Below, in pieces: positions 33,981 to 43,200 of a stretch of DNA of 64,000 nucleotides. A model generated the notes under the pieces. That model searched no databases, had not been told where the DNA came from, and saw only the letters and a list, made by a program, of their open reading frames with translations. The DNA comes from Pseudomonas khorasanensis (GTDB lineage: Bacteria; Pseudomonadota; Gammaproteobacteria; Pseudomonadales; Pseudomonadaceae), in the NCBI RefSeq assembly GCF_014268505.2, contig NZ_JABWQP020000001.1, positions 434,001 through 498,000 on the forward strand. Direction: 5' to 3'. A program made the translations under genes and the position numbers. Position 1 is the stretch's first letter. Each line of letters begins with the position of its first letter.

Positions 33981-34029
33981 GCTCTTACTCCTTCTGCGTA
34001 CCGATTCAGGCCCGAACGGCAAACGCGGC

Positions 34030-35046
34030 TCACAGGGCAACCAGCCTTATCGGATTGCCGTCGCTCACCTTCAGCGCCGCACACATGGCCGGGGTAAGGG
34101 GCAGCGGTTGACCCGCCTGATAATCAAGTTCAGTGAACATGGCACGGTAGTCATGCAGGGCGTCGTTGCTCAGCAAATAGCGGCCACTCGCGCCCGTCGA
34201 AGCCTGTTGCCGGACAATGGCGGTCTGGCTCTCTGCGATCGAGCGAATGCTGGCGGTGCGTGCATAAAGCGTCGGACCCGCATCGAACAGATCGATGTAG
34301 CTGTTGGTTTCGAAGCCTTCGCGCTCAAGGATGTCGAAGGCTTCCTGGCCGTCCGGGTGGACGCGGCCGATGCAGTCCTGGGCCGCTTGCGGCAGCATCG
34401 GAACGTAGATCGGGTATTGCGGCATCAGCTCGGCCAGAAAGCGGCGGCTTTGCAGCCCGCACAGGCGCTCGGCTTCAGCGTAGGGCAGGTCAAAAAAATG
34501 CTTGCCCAGCGCGTCCCAGAATGGTGAATGGCCGTGCTCGTCGCTGTAGCCGACGATTTCGGTGATCACCGCGTCAGAAAATCGCTCGGCATGCGCGGCG
34601 ATAAACAGCAGGCGCGCCCTCGATAGCAACTCGGAGAACGGCGTGCGCACCAGCGCCGCATCGATGTGAAAACCGCGCAGCAAGGTGTGATCGTTCAGGT
34701 CGTGGCATAGCGACAACGCCGGCACGCCGTGCTCGATGTTGAGTTCGCGCGACATGCTGGTGAACTGGCGGTTGCGCAGGCTGTAGAACGGTTCGTCGAA
34801 GCCGGCGGTGGCAAGGATCTCCGAGCAACCGACCAGCCGCCGATCATCGAGGTCTTCCAGCACGAAGAAATAGTTCTCCGGCCCCTGCGCTGTGGCGGCG
34901 CTGTCGAACGACGCGCACGATGCGGCGATTTTTTCGCGCAGGCGCTCGCTATCATCGGGCAGCGATGTCACGCCAATCAGGCTCTCGTGGGCCAGGCGCT
35001 GTAGTTGGGGCAGGTCATTCTGCTCGACTGGACGTAAGACCAGCAT
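34030..35046 (-). CDS. Arginine N-succinyltransferase alpha-subunit-like (AruF paralogue)
   Basis: A 338-residue protein of AruF type: MLVLRPVEQNDLPQLQRLAH, GVTSLPDDSERLREKIAAS, RLVGCSEILATAGFDEPFYS, and DEHGHSPFWDALGKHFFDL. Typically AruF and AruG form a heteromer that transfers succinyl from CoA to an amino group. The permease ends 118 bp upstream. This paralogue pair is separated from the other AST genes, which suggests neofunctionalisation. A small stem (35117-35146) lies between the permease and this gene. Confidence 0.85.
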   Translation of the reverse strand: MLVLRPVEQNDLPQLQRLAHESLIGVTSLPDDSERLREKIAASCASFDSAATAQGPENYFFVLEDLDDRRLVGCSEILATAGFDEPFYSLRNRQFTSMSRELNIEHGVPALSLCHDLNDHTLLRGFHIDAALVRTPFSELLSRARLLFIAAHAERFSDAVITEIVGYSDEHGHSPFWDALGKHFFDLPYAEAERLCGLQSRRFLAELMPQYPIYVPMLPQAAQDCIGRVHPDGQEAFDILEREGFETNSYIDLFDAGPTLYARTASIRSIAESQTAIVRQQASTGASGRYLLSNDALHDYRAMFTELDYQAGQPLPLTPAMCAALKVSDGNPIRLVAL

Positions 35047-35164
35047 GGATGTACTCCTGTATCAAAAGGTTCGGCTCGTTCGCCGAACCTGACTATCACT
35101 GTCGGTTTCCACGCGTTAAATCGGCGGTCGCCTGATTTGTTGTCAGACGCCGCTCTTTTTCTTG

Positions 35165-36514
35165 TCAGCCTTTGCTCGGATCGGGCAGCACCGTGCTGGC
35201 GCCAAGTTTGTTGAGGAAGAACAGGTAAACCAGGCCCAGGGCAATCCAGATCAGGCCGAGCTTCTGCGCATCGACGCCCATGTTGTACATGATGGCTGCG
35301 ACGATGATGAAGCCGATCACCGGGCAGATCAGATGGCGTACAACCTGACCCGACTTCTGCCGACGCCAGTAGTGGTTGATCACGGTCAGGTGCAGCAGCA
35401 TGAAACCGCTGAGGGCGCCGAAGTTGATCAGTGAGGTGAGGATGTCCACCGCATTGATGAACAGGTAGCAGATGAGCAGCGACAATACCGCCACCAGATA
35501 GATGCTCAAGTACGGCGTGTTGTGTTTCGGGTGAACCCTGGCGAGCACCTTCGGCAACTTGCCGTCGCGCGCCATGCCGAACAGCAGGCGAGACACAGCG
35601 GCCTGCGAGGTAATCGCCACGGCCACGCCCCAGGCCAGCGCCGTCGCCACGGCCGTCAGGGTTGCCAGCCAGCTACCGGCAGCGATTTCAGCAATTTCAT
35701 AGAACGCAGTGTCGGCGGATTTGAAGCCCATGCCCGCCGCCAGGTCGGTGGCGATCCACGTCTGTACGACGAAAATCGTGCCCATGACGGCCAGAGTGAT
35801 CAGGGCCGCCTTGCCAACGCTGCGGCCCGGGTCTTCCTTGATTTCTTCGGCGAGTGTCGAGATCGCGTCGAAGCCGAGGAACGACAGCACGGCGATCGAC
35901 ACCGCTTGCATCAGCAGGGCGAAGTTGAAGGTTTGCGGGTGATACAGCGGCGCCAGCGTCAACTCGCCGTTACCGCCTCCGTTGTGCAGCGCATTCCAGG
36001 CGTAGAACAGGAAAATCCCCAGCACCACCAGTTGCGCCAGCAGGAAGACGATGTTCATCCGCGCCGTGAAAGTGATGCCACGCAGGTTGACGAAAGTCGC
36101 GCTGACCAGGAAGGCCAGAATGAAACCGACCTTGGGGATGTCCGGGTACAAGTGGTTGAGGGCCATCGCCGCGTACAGATACAGCAGCGGCGGAATCAGC
36201 AGATAGTCGAGCAACATCAGCCAGCCGGCAATGAAACCGACGTGTTGATTAAGGCCGCGCTGGGCGTAGGAATAGACCGAGCCGGCGATCGGAAACGCCT
36301 TGGCCATACTGCCGTAGCTGAGGGCGGTAAACAGCATTGCCACCATGCCGATGATGTACGCCAGCGGCACCATTCCTGGCGCCTCGGCGTTCACGTAGCC
36401 ATACACACCGAACGGGGCGATGGGGATCATGAAGACCATCCCGTATACCACCAGATCGGTCAGCGTCAGGCTACGTTTCAACTCTTGCTTGTAGCCGAAA
36501 TCTTCAATTTCCAT
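35165..36514 (-). CDS. APC-family amino acid/amine permease
   Basis: A 449-residue integral membrane protein with about twelve hydrophobic helices. The ATG at 36514 is chosen (AAGGAG nine bases upstream); the extra upstream codons in frame lack one. The N-terminal LKRSLTLTDLVVYGMVFMIP, the consensus FPIAGSVYSYAQRGLNQHVG (APC helix 3 area) and FDAISTLAEEIKEDPGRSVG are characteristic of the amino acid-polyamine-organocation family. It is a secondary importer, likely of the substrate degraded by the neighbouring glutamine synthetase-like and acyltransferase enzymes. Confidence 0.9.
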   Translation of the reverse strand: MEIEDFGYKQELKRSLTLTDLVVYGMVFMIPIAPFGVYGYVNAEAPGMVPLAYIIGMVAMLFTALSYGSMAKAFPIAGSVYSYAQRGLNQHVGFIAGWLMLLDYLLIPPLLYLYAAMALNHLYPDIPKVGFILAFLVSATFVNLRGITFTARMNIVFLLAQLVVLGIFLFYAWNALHNGGGNGELTLAPLYHPQTFNFALLMQAVSIAVLSFLGFDAISTLAEEIKEDPGRSVGKAALITLAVMGTIFVVQTWIATDLAAGMGFKSADTAFYEIAEIAAGSWLATLTAVATALAWGVAVAITSQAAVSRLLFGMARDGKLPKVLARVHPKHNTPYLSIYLVAVLSLLICYLFINAVDILTSLINFGALSGFMLLHLTVINHYWRRQKSGQVVRHLICPVIGFIIVAAIMYNMGVDAQKLGLIWIALGLVYLFFLNKLGASTVLPDPSKG

Positions 36515-36582
36515 GAAGCGCAACTCCTTGTCAGCCTTCGGTCGTTTTAGTTGTTCTTTCGGTCCATCGTTTACCGCGGTTC

Positions 36583-37335
36583 TTACAGCAAAGGTGCGAG
36601 GTAGCCGGCCCAGCGCGAGACCGCTTCGGGGCTGTGCAGCAGATCATTGCGCACTTCGATCAACACCGCGTCCAGACCTCGGGCATCGCCGTGCACCGGC
36701 ACGGTCATGTCGCCCAGCGGATCGATTTTGTACGGCTGGTTGCCGGCGACTTTCAGCGGATGCGCCGCCAGTCCGTCAAGCAAACGCTGCGCATAGGCTT
36801 CGGCCTGGCCAAACAATACGCCGATTTCCAGTGGTCGCGGCTGGCCGTAATACACCGGCGTGAAGCTGTGAATGCCCACCACGCGCACCGCCTGGCCTCG
36901 TGCAACGCGCGCGTCGATCAAGGTTTGCAAGCGCGCATGGAACGGTTTGAACAGGGTCTGGCGGCGGTACTCGCGGGTGGCTTCGTCCAGCTCGCGGTTG
37001 CCGGGAATCGGATAGATCTCGCTTTGCAGCGGGATGCTGTCGTGTGCATGGCGCGGGCGATTGAGATCAATCAGCAGTCGAGAATAATTGGCGCTCAACA
37101 GCGTGGCGCCCAGTTGCTCAGACAACTGTTCGGCCAGTTGCAGCGCGCCGATGTCCCAGGCGATGTGTTCGCGCGCAGCCGCTTCGTCCAGGCCCAGACT
37201 GTTCAGGGCATCGGGGATGTAACGGCTGGCGTGTTCGCACACGAGGATCAACGGGTTCGTCGAGTCCTCGCGGTTCAGGTTGTAGACCGGCCGGGTGTAC
37301 AAGCCCAGCTCGGCGGATTCAGTACAGGCGTGCAT
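36583..37335 (-). CDS. N-formylglutamate amidohydrolase-like protein
   Basis: A 250-residue protein, ATG at 37335 (GTG at 37344 possible), overlapping the stop of the glutamine synthetase-like gene. The HutG-type amidohydrolase pattern is visible: LILVCEHASRYIPDALNSLG, HIAWDIGALQLAEQLSEQL, SRLLIDLNRPRHA, VVGIHSFTPVYYG and VLIEVRNDLLHSPEAV. The family removes N-acyl groups from glutamate with zinc; with no hut genes around, an N-acylated or gamma-glutamylated amino acid intermediate is more likely here. Confidence 0.82.
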   Translation of the reverse strand: MHACTESAELGLYTRPVYNLNREDSTNPLILVCEHASRYIPDALNSLGLDEAAAREHIAWDIGALQLAEQLSEQLGATLLSANYSRLLIDLNRPRHAHDSIPLQSEIYPIPGNRELDEATREYRRQTLFKPFHARLQTLIDARVARGQAVRVVGIHSFTPVYYGQPRPLEIGVLFGQAEAYAQRLLDGLAAHPLKVAGNQPYKIDPLGDMTVPVHGDARGLDAVLIEVRNDLLHSPEAVSRWAGYLAPLL

Positions 37336-38650
37336 AGTGCTCACACAGGTCAGCGGGCGAGAGCTGTTCCGTCAGCGCCAGTTCCTCGGTTTTAAGGGCG
37401 TGGTAGGTATCGAGCAACGGCTTGGGCAACCACTCGTTGAAGGCTGCACTGTCACGCAGGCAATCCAGCGCCTGGGCCAGCGAGGCGGGCAGGGCAACGA
37501 TGCCCCGGGCCTTGCGTTGCTCGTCGTTGAGTGAATCGGGAGTTTCATCGGTGATTGCGTTCAGCGCCAGACGCTGTTCGATGCCCAGCCGCCCGGCGAT
37601 CAGCAGCGCGGCCATGGCCAGGTGCGGCGAGGCGGTGGCGTCCATGGCGCGGAACTCAAGGTTGAACTGGTCAGCGGCAGATTTGCCGCCCAGGGTTACG
37701 GTCGGGCAGATGCGCAGCGCCGCTTCACGGTTCTGTTGCCCCAGGCAGGCGTAGGACGCGCTCCAGTGGTGCGGCTGCAAGCGCTCGTACGACACCGGCG
37801 TCGGCGCCGTGAACGCACACAAGGCTGGCAGATAGTGCAGAACCCCGGCGGCCCAGTGCTGCCCGAGGCTCGACAGGCCGTTGCTGGTGCCGGCGTCGTA
37901 GAACATCGGTTGGCCGGCAAGATCAAGCAGGCTGACGTGCAGATGCACGCCGTTGCACACCGCCTCGGCGGACGTCTTCGGTGCGAAGCTCAGCCCCAGG
38001 CCCATCTGCCGGGCGATTTCCCGAGTGATCTCGCGCACATTGACCGCGCGGTCCGCTGCCGCCACGCCAAGGGCCGGGCGACAGGTGATTTCGTATTGAT
38101 GCTTGCCGTATTCGGGCAGGAACATTTCCGGCTCGACCCCGCCGGCGCGCAAGGCGCTGAGCAGCCAGCCACCGAATTCGGCGCCCTGACGCTGGGCTTC
38201 GAGGGAAAACGCCGCGTGTTCGGCGGATCCGGCATGCAGGTTGAATTCGTGCTCGAACGCGGCGTTCACCTGCAAGCCCAAGCCATCGCGATAACGCTCG
38301 ATTTCATCGCGCAGCAGTGTGCGCGGGCAGGCACCCCAATGGCGCCCGTCGGTTTCGCGGATGTCGGCATGGATGAAGTCCAGCGCCGGCGCCTCGGCAT
38401 TCGGGCCACCGACGACAGTGACGCGGCTGCTCAGGTCAGGGATCAGACGCAAGTCGCCATACGCGCCCCATGGATTGCTCGAGGCGATGATGTCTTGCGG
38501 CGTCAATGCGCTGTTTGCCGGGACCCAGCCACAACCGGCCGCTTGGTAATGCTCAAGCTCATCGGTGGGAAACGAGCGACCACGGGTGATGCCGATCAGG
38601 TCAGTGGTGACCAGAGTCGTCATCGGCAGCGGCGTCAGGCGGGCGCTCAT
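37319..38650 (-). CDS. Glutamine synthetase-like gamma-glutamyl ligase
   Basis: A 443-residue type I glutamine synthetase family member (start ATG 38650, overlapping the hydrolase stop by 4 bp). Catalytic-domain motifs are seen: NAAFEHEFNLH (Mg-binding Glu), NGVHLHVSLLDL, and NLEFRAMDATASPHLAMAAL. It lacks the adenylylation loop of housekeeping GlnA, as do PuuA/PauA/IpuC-type enzymes that gamma-glutamylate amines for catabolism. The operon (regulator, permease, amidohydrolase) fits amine degradation, not ammonia assimilation. The substrate is unknown. Confidence 0.85.
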   Translation of the reverse strand: MSARLTPLPMTTLVTTDLIGITRGRSFPTDELEHYQAAGCGWVPANSALTPQDIIASSNPWGAYGDLRLIPDLSSRVTVVGGPNAEAPALDFIHADIRETDGRHWGACPRTLLRDEIERYRDGLGLQVNAAFEHEFNLHAGSAEHAAFSLEAQRQGAEFGGWLLSALRAGGVEPEMFLPEYGKHQYEITCRPALGVAAADRAVNVREITREIARQMGLGLSFAPKTSAEAVCNGVHLHVSLLDLAGQPMFYDAGTSNGLSSLGQHWAAGVLHYLPALCAFTAPTPVSYERLQPHHWSASYACLGQQNREAALRICPTVTLGGKSAADQFNLEFRAMDATASPHLAMAALLIAGRLGIEQRLALNAITDETPDSLNDEQRKARGIVALPASLAQALDCLRDSAAFNEWLPKPLLDTYHALKTEELALTEQLSPADLCEHYARLY

Positions 38651-39291
38651 CGCTGCATCTCCTGCAAACGACCGAGGACGGTGGCGGTGTCGGTGATCCA
38701 GCAATAACCCTTGATCGCATTCAGGCAGGCGTCATGGCGTTCGGCGCTATAGGTGGCGCAGGCGTCTTCGACCAGTGTCACCAGATAGCCACGGTCGGCG
38801 GCATCGCGCACGGCCATGTCGACGCACTGATCGGTGACGATGCCGGCGATAACCAGATGACGGGTTTGCAGGTTGCGCAGCACGTAGTCGATGTTGGTCG
38901 AGTTGAACACCCCGGACGAGGTCTTCGGTAGCACGATCTCATTCTCGGCCGGCGTCAATTCATCAATGATCCGGGCTTGCACGCTGCCTTTGGGCAGGTG
39001 CATGTCTGACAGCTTGTGATCCAGCGAGCGGTCGCGGCCGTCGGCGGTCAGGCTTTCGATAATCGTGTGCAGGACGTTCTGTCGCGCCCGGCGAAAGGCG
39101 TTGAGCAGACGTTGTTGATTGGGCACCACCTGCGCGTGCGCACGCTGGAGGAAATACTCGGCGTCCGGCCCACTCAGGTGCGGGTCGAATTGCTGTTCGA
39201 GCCAGGCACGCTGCATGTCCACCAGCAATAAAGCGGTGTGATCCAGTGCAAACGGCAGGTCCCGTGGCGAGCGGTGGGGAAGACTGAACAT
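38647..39291 (-). CDS. Isochorismatase-family cysteine hydrolase
   Basis: A 214-residue protein with the Asp-Lys-Cys triad: Asp in LLLVDMQRAW (residue about 25), Lys in VLPKTSSGVF and Cys in VTDQCVDMAVRDAAD. The isochorismatase-like family includes nicotinamidase and ureidoacrylate, biuret and N-carbamoyl hydrolases, acting on amide or ureido bonds. It starts 2 bp after the RpiR gene and overlaps the glutamine synthetase-like gene, so it belongs to the same transcript. Substrate inferred to be an N-acyl or amide intermediate. Confidence 0.85.
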   Translation of the reverse strand: MFSLPHRSPRDLPFALDHTALLLVDMQRAWLEQQFDPHLSGPDAEYFLQRAHAQVVPNQQRLLNAFRRARQNVLHTIIESLTADGRDRSLDHKLSDMHLPKGSVQARIIDELTPAENEIVLPKTSSGVFNSTNIDYVLRNLQTRHLVIAGIVTDQCVDMAVRDAADRGYLVTLVEDACATYSAERHDACLNAIKGYCWITDTATVLGRLQEMQR

Positions 39292-39293
39292 CC

Positions 39294-40148
39294 TTATTTT
39301 TCCTCCAGCAGGTGAGTCCCGAAATCATTGCGCAGGGCGTCGATGCCTTCCAGGCGATCGGCCGGGTCCGGGCCGCGCAGGGTCAGGCAGGCAATCAGCG
39401 CCTCGACCTGAGCCAGTGCCGGCACCATGGTGTCGAACGGGGACGCCGATTCCACCGGCGCACTGATGATCAGGTCGGCCATTTCGCGCAACGGCGAGGC
39501 GTAGACATCGGTGAACAGGACCACGCGCGCATTGTTGTTCTTCGCCGCCCGGGCGACGCGCAGGGCTTGCGTCTGATAACGACGGTAGTCGAACACCAGC
39601 ACCACGTCCTGGCGTTGCAGGTCGAACAAGCGGTCAGGCAGCAGCGTGTTGTCTTCCAGGGCGAAGCAGCCGGGGCGCAGCAGGCGCAGGTGATTGAGCA
39701 GATACGAGGCCATCAGAATGCTGAAGCGGCCGCCGAAGCAGTAGACCTGATGGCGGGTGTCGAGCAGCCACTCCACCAATATGCGCACGTCTTCGGGTTG
39801 GGTCAGGGCCTGGGTGTCGATCAGCAAACGGTGGCTGTCGGCCAGATAATGACCCCAGGCGTCGTCCTTGTTCTGGTGCGAGCGCGGCTGTAAAAGAGTA
39901 CGTGGCGAACGCAATCGGTGGTCCATGTCGCTGAGCAGCGCTTCCTGGAACTCGGCATAACTGCCAAAACCCAGCTTTTTCACCAGCCGCACGATGGTCG
40001 GGTCACTGACACCAGCGTGCTCAGCCAGACGCGCCATGGGCCCGAGGCCGTTGCGCGGATACTGATCAAGCAAGGCACGGACGACTTTGCGCTCTGAGGG
40101 CGTAAGGTCCAGACCGGGGTCGGTGATCAGGTCTCTGAGAGGGGGCAT
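39294..40148 (-). CDS. MurR/RpiR-family transcriptional regulator
   Basis: A 284-residue protein with an N-terminal HTH_6 domain (LTPSERKVVRALLDQYPRNG, AEHAGVSDPTIVRLVKKLGF) and a C-terminal SIS sugar/phospho-ligand domain (QVYCFGGRFSILMASYLLNH). These regulators bind small metabolites and control catabolic genes. It is the first gene of the operon that follows on the same strand; autoregulation with control of the downstream catabolic genes is likely. A dyad at 40207-40224 upstream is a candidate operator. Confidence 0.9.
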   Translation of the reverse strand: MPPLRDLITDPGLDLTPSERKVVRALLDQYPRNGLGPMARLAEHAGVSDPTIVRLVKKLGFGSYAEFQEALLSDMDHRLRSPRTLLQPRSHQNKDDAWGHYLADSHRLLIDTQALTQPEDVRILVEWLLDTRHQVYCFGGRFSILMASYLLNHLRLLRPGCFALEDNTLLPDRLFDLQRQDVVLVFDYRRYQTQALRVARAAKNNNARVVLFTDVYASPLREMADLIISAPVESASPFDTMVPALAQVEALIACLTLRGPDPADRLEGIDALRNDFGTHLLEEK

Positions 40149-40206
40149 CCGGGCTCCTGCTGGATGGGGTGTCGAATTCGTTTCACAATTCGGTAAAAGA
40201 GTATTT

Positions 40207-40224
40207 ATGTAATGGGCGTTACAT
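40207..40224. promoter_or_regulatory. ATGTAA-N6-TTACAT dyad, candidate RpiR operator
   Basis: ATGTAA (40207-40212) and TTACAT (40219-40224), a perfect inverted pair, lie 59 bp upstream of the RpiR start. The rest of the 318-bp gap to the phosphatase gene at 40467 shows no supported gene. Confidence 0.5.
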
Positions 40225-40466
40225 GTCTAGCGAATTTTTTGTTGCGTTTAAACAGCACCAAAATCGTGCGAGAACCCCGTGTTACAAGGGCTACGCCGAG
40301 GTCACCGCGGGTTGTAGTCCTTTGCCTAAAGTGGTGTCAGACATTGCCTGCTCGCTGTGGGGCTGCTTTGGATCAGGCGACGCTGAACGCCCGGGTTTTA
40401 CGGCACAATGACCACGATTCGGCTTCGAGCCGCTGATTTTCATGATCTTCGATCGAGTAACTGCTT

Positions 40467-41036
40467 GTGCTGAGTAGCCGTTTGACACTGATCTGCCATG
40501 CGCGAACCGTCGCACAAAAACTGGCGCGTTTTCCTACGAATGAACCTGTTGAAGATTCGGCTGCAGCGTCTGACGCGTTCAGGGCGCGATTCGCCGGAAC
40601 TCGGCGCCTGATCTGCGGGCCGGAGCTGCGAACCCGGCAAACGGCGGCGTGGTTCGGTGTCGATGTGCAGGTTGATGAAGCTCTGCGTGATTGCGACTGG
40701 GGGCGCTGGCACGGACAGTCGATCAAGGACTTGCAAGCCAATGAAGCGGCTGCCTTGCACGCCTGGCTGACCGATCCTGAAGCGACACCCCATGGAGGCG
40801 AATCCCTCAGGCAGTTGGCAGAGCGTGTCGCGACATGGCTGGAAACGGTCGCGGCGACGCCCGGGCATGTGGTGGCCGTCACCCATCCGCATTTTGTGCG
40901 AACGGCGTTAATGCAGGTGCTTGAGGGCGCGGCGCTCACTGCGATTGATGTCGAGCCGTTGTCGATCATCGAGTTGCGCTTCAACGGAACCTGGCGGCTA
41001 CGCTTGCCGGGTATGGACCAACAAGGGGCAACCTGA
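40467..41036 (+). CDS. Histidine phosphatase-family protein, atypical catalytic motif
   Basis: A 189-residue protein from GTG at 40467. The family normally has an LxRHGET motif; here it reads LICHARTVAQKLARFPTNEP, so the catalytic His remains but the preceding Arg is Cys and the Gly is Ala. RRLICGPELRTRQTA, DCDWGRWHGQSIKDL, GGESLRQLAERV and VVAVTHPHFVRTAL match the fold, including the second His. It overlaps cobF by one base, so CobC-like (alpha-ribazole phosphatase) function is the natural guess, but the altered motif makes activity uncertain. Confidence 0.75.
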   Translation: MLSSRLTLICHARTVAQKLARFPTNEPVEDSAAASDAFRARFAGTRRLICGPELRTRQTAAWFGVDVQVDEALRDCDWGRWHGQSIKDLQANEAAALHAWLTDPEATPHGGESLRQLAERVATWLETVAATPGHVVAVTHPHFVRTALMQVLEGAALTAIDVEPLSIIELRFNGTWRLRLPGMDQQGAT

Positions 41037-41791
41037 TGAAACATCTGCTGGTCATCGGCATCGGCGCAGGCAATCCCGACTACATCACGATGCAGGCGGT
41101 GAAAGCGCTGAATCGGGTCGATGTGTTCTTCCTGATGGATAAAGGCAAGAGCAAGCAGGCGCTGATCGATCTGCGCCGCGAGATTTGCGAGCGCTACATC
41201 ACGGATCACACCTACCGTTTCGTCGAAGCCGTCAGTCCGGAACGCGAAAGGGGCGAGGGCGACTACACGGCGAGCGTCGATGCGTTGAATCGCGCCAGGC
41301 AACAGACCTTCGAGCGGCTGATCAATGAGCAATTATATGACGGCCAGTGCGGCGGTTTCCTGGTGTGGGGCGACCCGGCGTTGTACGACAGCACGCTGCG
41401 GATCCTTCAGGCAATCCAGGCGGCGGGTCGCTGTGAGTTCGATTACGAAGTGATTCCCGGCATCTCCAGTGTCCAGGCGTTGGCGGCCCAGCACAAAATA
41501 CCCTTGAACACGATCGGCCGTTCTGTGGAAATCACCACGGGCCGGCGGCTGGCAGCGGGGCAGTCGGGTGAGGCGGACAGCATCGTGGTGATGCTCGACG
41601 CCGAGGATTCATATCAGCAGGTGGCGGATCGGGACACGGAGATTTATTGGGGCGCGTACCTGGGCACGCCGGACGAAATTCTCATCAGCGGCAGGCTGGC
41701 GGATGTGGCGGAGGAGATTGAGCACGTGCGCAAAGCTGCGCGGGCGGAGCATGGGTGGATCATGGATATCTATCTGTTGCGCAAGCCCTAA
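41036..41791 (+). CDS. cobF: Precorrin-6A synthase (deacetylating) CobF
   Basis: A 251-residue SAM-dependent methyltransferase: glycine-rich GIGAGNPDYITMQAVKAL, LVWGDPALYDSTLRILQAI and VIPGISSVQALAAQHKIPL match the CobF group. It methylates precorrin-5 at C-1 with loss of acetate on the aerobic cobalamin path. The rest of the pathway lies elsewhere; here it is linked only to the upstream phosphatase-like gene through a TGATG overlap. Confidence 0.93.
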   Translation: MKHLLVIGIGAGNPDYITMQAVKALNRVDVFFLMDKGKSKQALIDLRREICERYITDHTYRFVEAVSPERERGEGDYTASVDALNRARQQTFERLINEQLYDGQCGGFLVWGDPALYDSTLRILQAIQAAGRCEFDYEVIPGISSVQALAAQHKIPLNTIGRSVEITTGRRLAAGQSGEADSIVVMLDAEDSYQQVADRDTEIYWGAYLGTPDEILISGRLADVAEEIEHVRKAARAEHGWIMDIYLLRKP

Positions 41792-41815
41792 GTGTTCGCC
41801 GCCCGGTCTGTCCTC

Positions 41816-41882
41816 TTCGCGAGCAGGCTCGCTCCCACAGGGGAAATGTGCTTCAAATGTGGGAGCGAGCCCGCTCGCGAAG
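41816..41882. repeat. REP doublet after cobF
   Basis: TTCGCGAGCAGGCTCGCTCCCACAG (41816-41840) and its inverted partner TGTGGGAGCGAGCCCGCTCGCGAAG (41858-41882), 17 bp apart, forming the same REPIN unit as at 31809-31902. Confidence 0.8.
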
Positions 41883-41914
41883 GGGGCAGCCCCTTCACCT
41901 CGGATTCTGGACTT

Positions 41915-41960
41915 ACAACAAAAACCCGGTGCAACACAAGTCGCACCGGGTTTTTGTTGT
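41915..41960. terminator. Strong bidirectional intrinsic terminator
   Basis: ACAACAAAAACCCGGTGC (41915-41932) and GCACCGGGTTTTTGTTGT (41943-41960) pair perfectly, with CCCGGTGC/GCACCGGG as GC core and A/T tracts on both sides. It separates the convergent cobF and thiolase genes. Confidence 0.85.
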
Positions 41961-42007
41961 CAGCCAATGGCGGATGTCGTGGATTCGCCGTTGGCCTTTA
42001 CTCTTTT

Positions 42008-43189
42008 TTAAACGCGTTCCAGCGCCAGCGCCACACCCTGGCCACCGCCGATGCACAAGGTCGCCAGACCTTTTTTCGCATCGCGCTTGATCATTTCATG
42101 CAGCAGCGTCACCAGCACGCGGCAGCCCGACGCACCGATCGGGTGACCGAGAGCGATGGCGCCGCCGTTGACGTTGACCTTGTCCAGATCCCATTGCAGA
42201 TCCTTGGCGACGGCCAGCGATTGCGCGGCGAACGCTTCGTTGGCTTCGATCAGGTCGAGCTGGCCGATGTTCCAACCCGCCTTGTCCAGGCAACGGCGGG
42301 TGGCCGATACCGGGCCGATGCCCATGATCGCCGGGTCGACCCCGGCGTTGGCGTAGGCGGCGATTCTGGCCAGTACCGGCAGCCCGAGCGCTTTGGCTTT
42401 TTCGGCGCTCATCAGAATGACGGCAGCAGCACCGTCGTTCAGCGAAGAAGCGTTGCCCGCGGTGACGCTGCCGTCCTTTTTGAAGGCCGGACGCAGTTTG
42501 GCCAGCGACTCGGCGGTGGTGTCGCCGCGTGGCTGCTCATCCGTCCTGAACGCGACCGGGTCGCCCTTGCGCTGCGGAATCAGGATCGGGGTGATCTCAT
42601 CGACGAAGCGACCGGCCTCAATCGCGGCGGCAGCTTTTTGCTGCGACGAGGCGGCAAAGGCGTCTTGTTGCTCGCGGCTGATCTCGTATTTTTCGACCAG
42701 ATTCTCGGCGGTGATGCCCATGTGGTAATCGTTGAACGCATCCCACAGGCCATCGCTGATCATGGTGTCGACGATTTGCGCATGACCCATGCGCAAGCCA
42801 GTGCGTGCACCCGGCATCACGTAATTGGCCAGGCTCATGTTTTCCTGACCGCCAGCGATGATCACCTCGGCGTCACCGCAACGGATCGCTTGAGCGCCCA
42901 GGTGCAGCGCCTTGAGGCCCGAACCGCAGACCTTGTTCAACGTCATGGCCGGCACGGCATGGGGCAGGCCTGCCTTGATTGCCGCCTGACGCGCCGGGTT
43001 CTGGCCGGCACCGGCCGTCAGGACCTGGCCCATGATTACTTCATCAACCTGCGCACCGTCCAGCCCGGTCTGTGCGAGCAATTGGCGAATCACCGCCGCG
43101 CCCAGGTCAACGGCGGATACAGTGGCCAGAGAGCCCTGAAAACCGCCGATCGCGGTACGCGTGGCGGCAACAATGACGACGTCTTGCAT
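42008..43189 (-). CDS. Acetyl-CoA acetyltransferase (thiolase)
   Basis: A 393-residue biosynthetic/degradative thiolase. The start at 43189 has GAGGA upstream and is preferred to 43204. Catalytic residues: nucleophilic Cys in [17 protein letters not shown], His in [17 protein letters not shown] and Cys in [14 protein letters not shown]. It splits acetoacetyl-CoA into two acetyl-CoA, consistent with the CoA-transferase genes right upstream (gap 11 bp) and the divergent LysR regulator; a role in ketone body or leucine-derived acetoacetate use is inferred. Confidence 0.92.
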   Translation of the reverse strand: MQDVVIVAATRTAIGGFQGSLATVSAVDLGAAVIRQLLAQTGLDGAQVDEVIMGQVLTAGAGQNPARQAAIKAGLPHAVPAMTLNKVCGSGLKALHLGAQAIRCGDAEVIIAGGQENMSLANYVMPGARTGLRMGHAQIVDTMISDGLWDAFNDYHMGITAENLVEKYEISREQQDAFAASSQQKAAAAIEAGRFVDEITPILIPQRKGDPVAFRTDEQPRGDTTAESLAKLRPAFKKDGSVTAGNASSLNDGAAAVILMSAEKAKALGLPVLARIAAYANAGVDPAIMGIGPVSATRRCLDKAGWNIGQLDLIEANEAFAAQSLAVAKDLQWDLDKVNVNGGAIALGHPIGASGCRVLVTLLHEMIKRDAKKGLATLCIGGGQGVALALERV

Positions 43190-43200
43190 GTGCGAATTCC

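Noticed and set aside
35117..35146. Stem between permease and AruF-like gene as a terminator
   Set aside because: Short imperfect stem (with a G-T pair) and no T tract; within a likely operon, so at most a processing or attenuation element.
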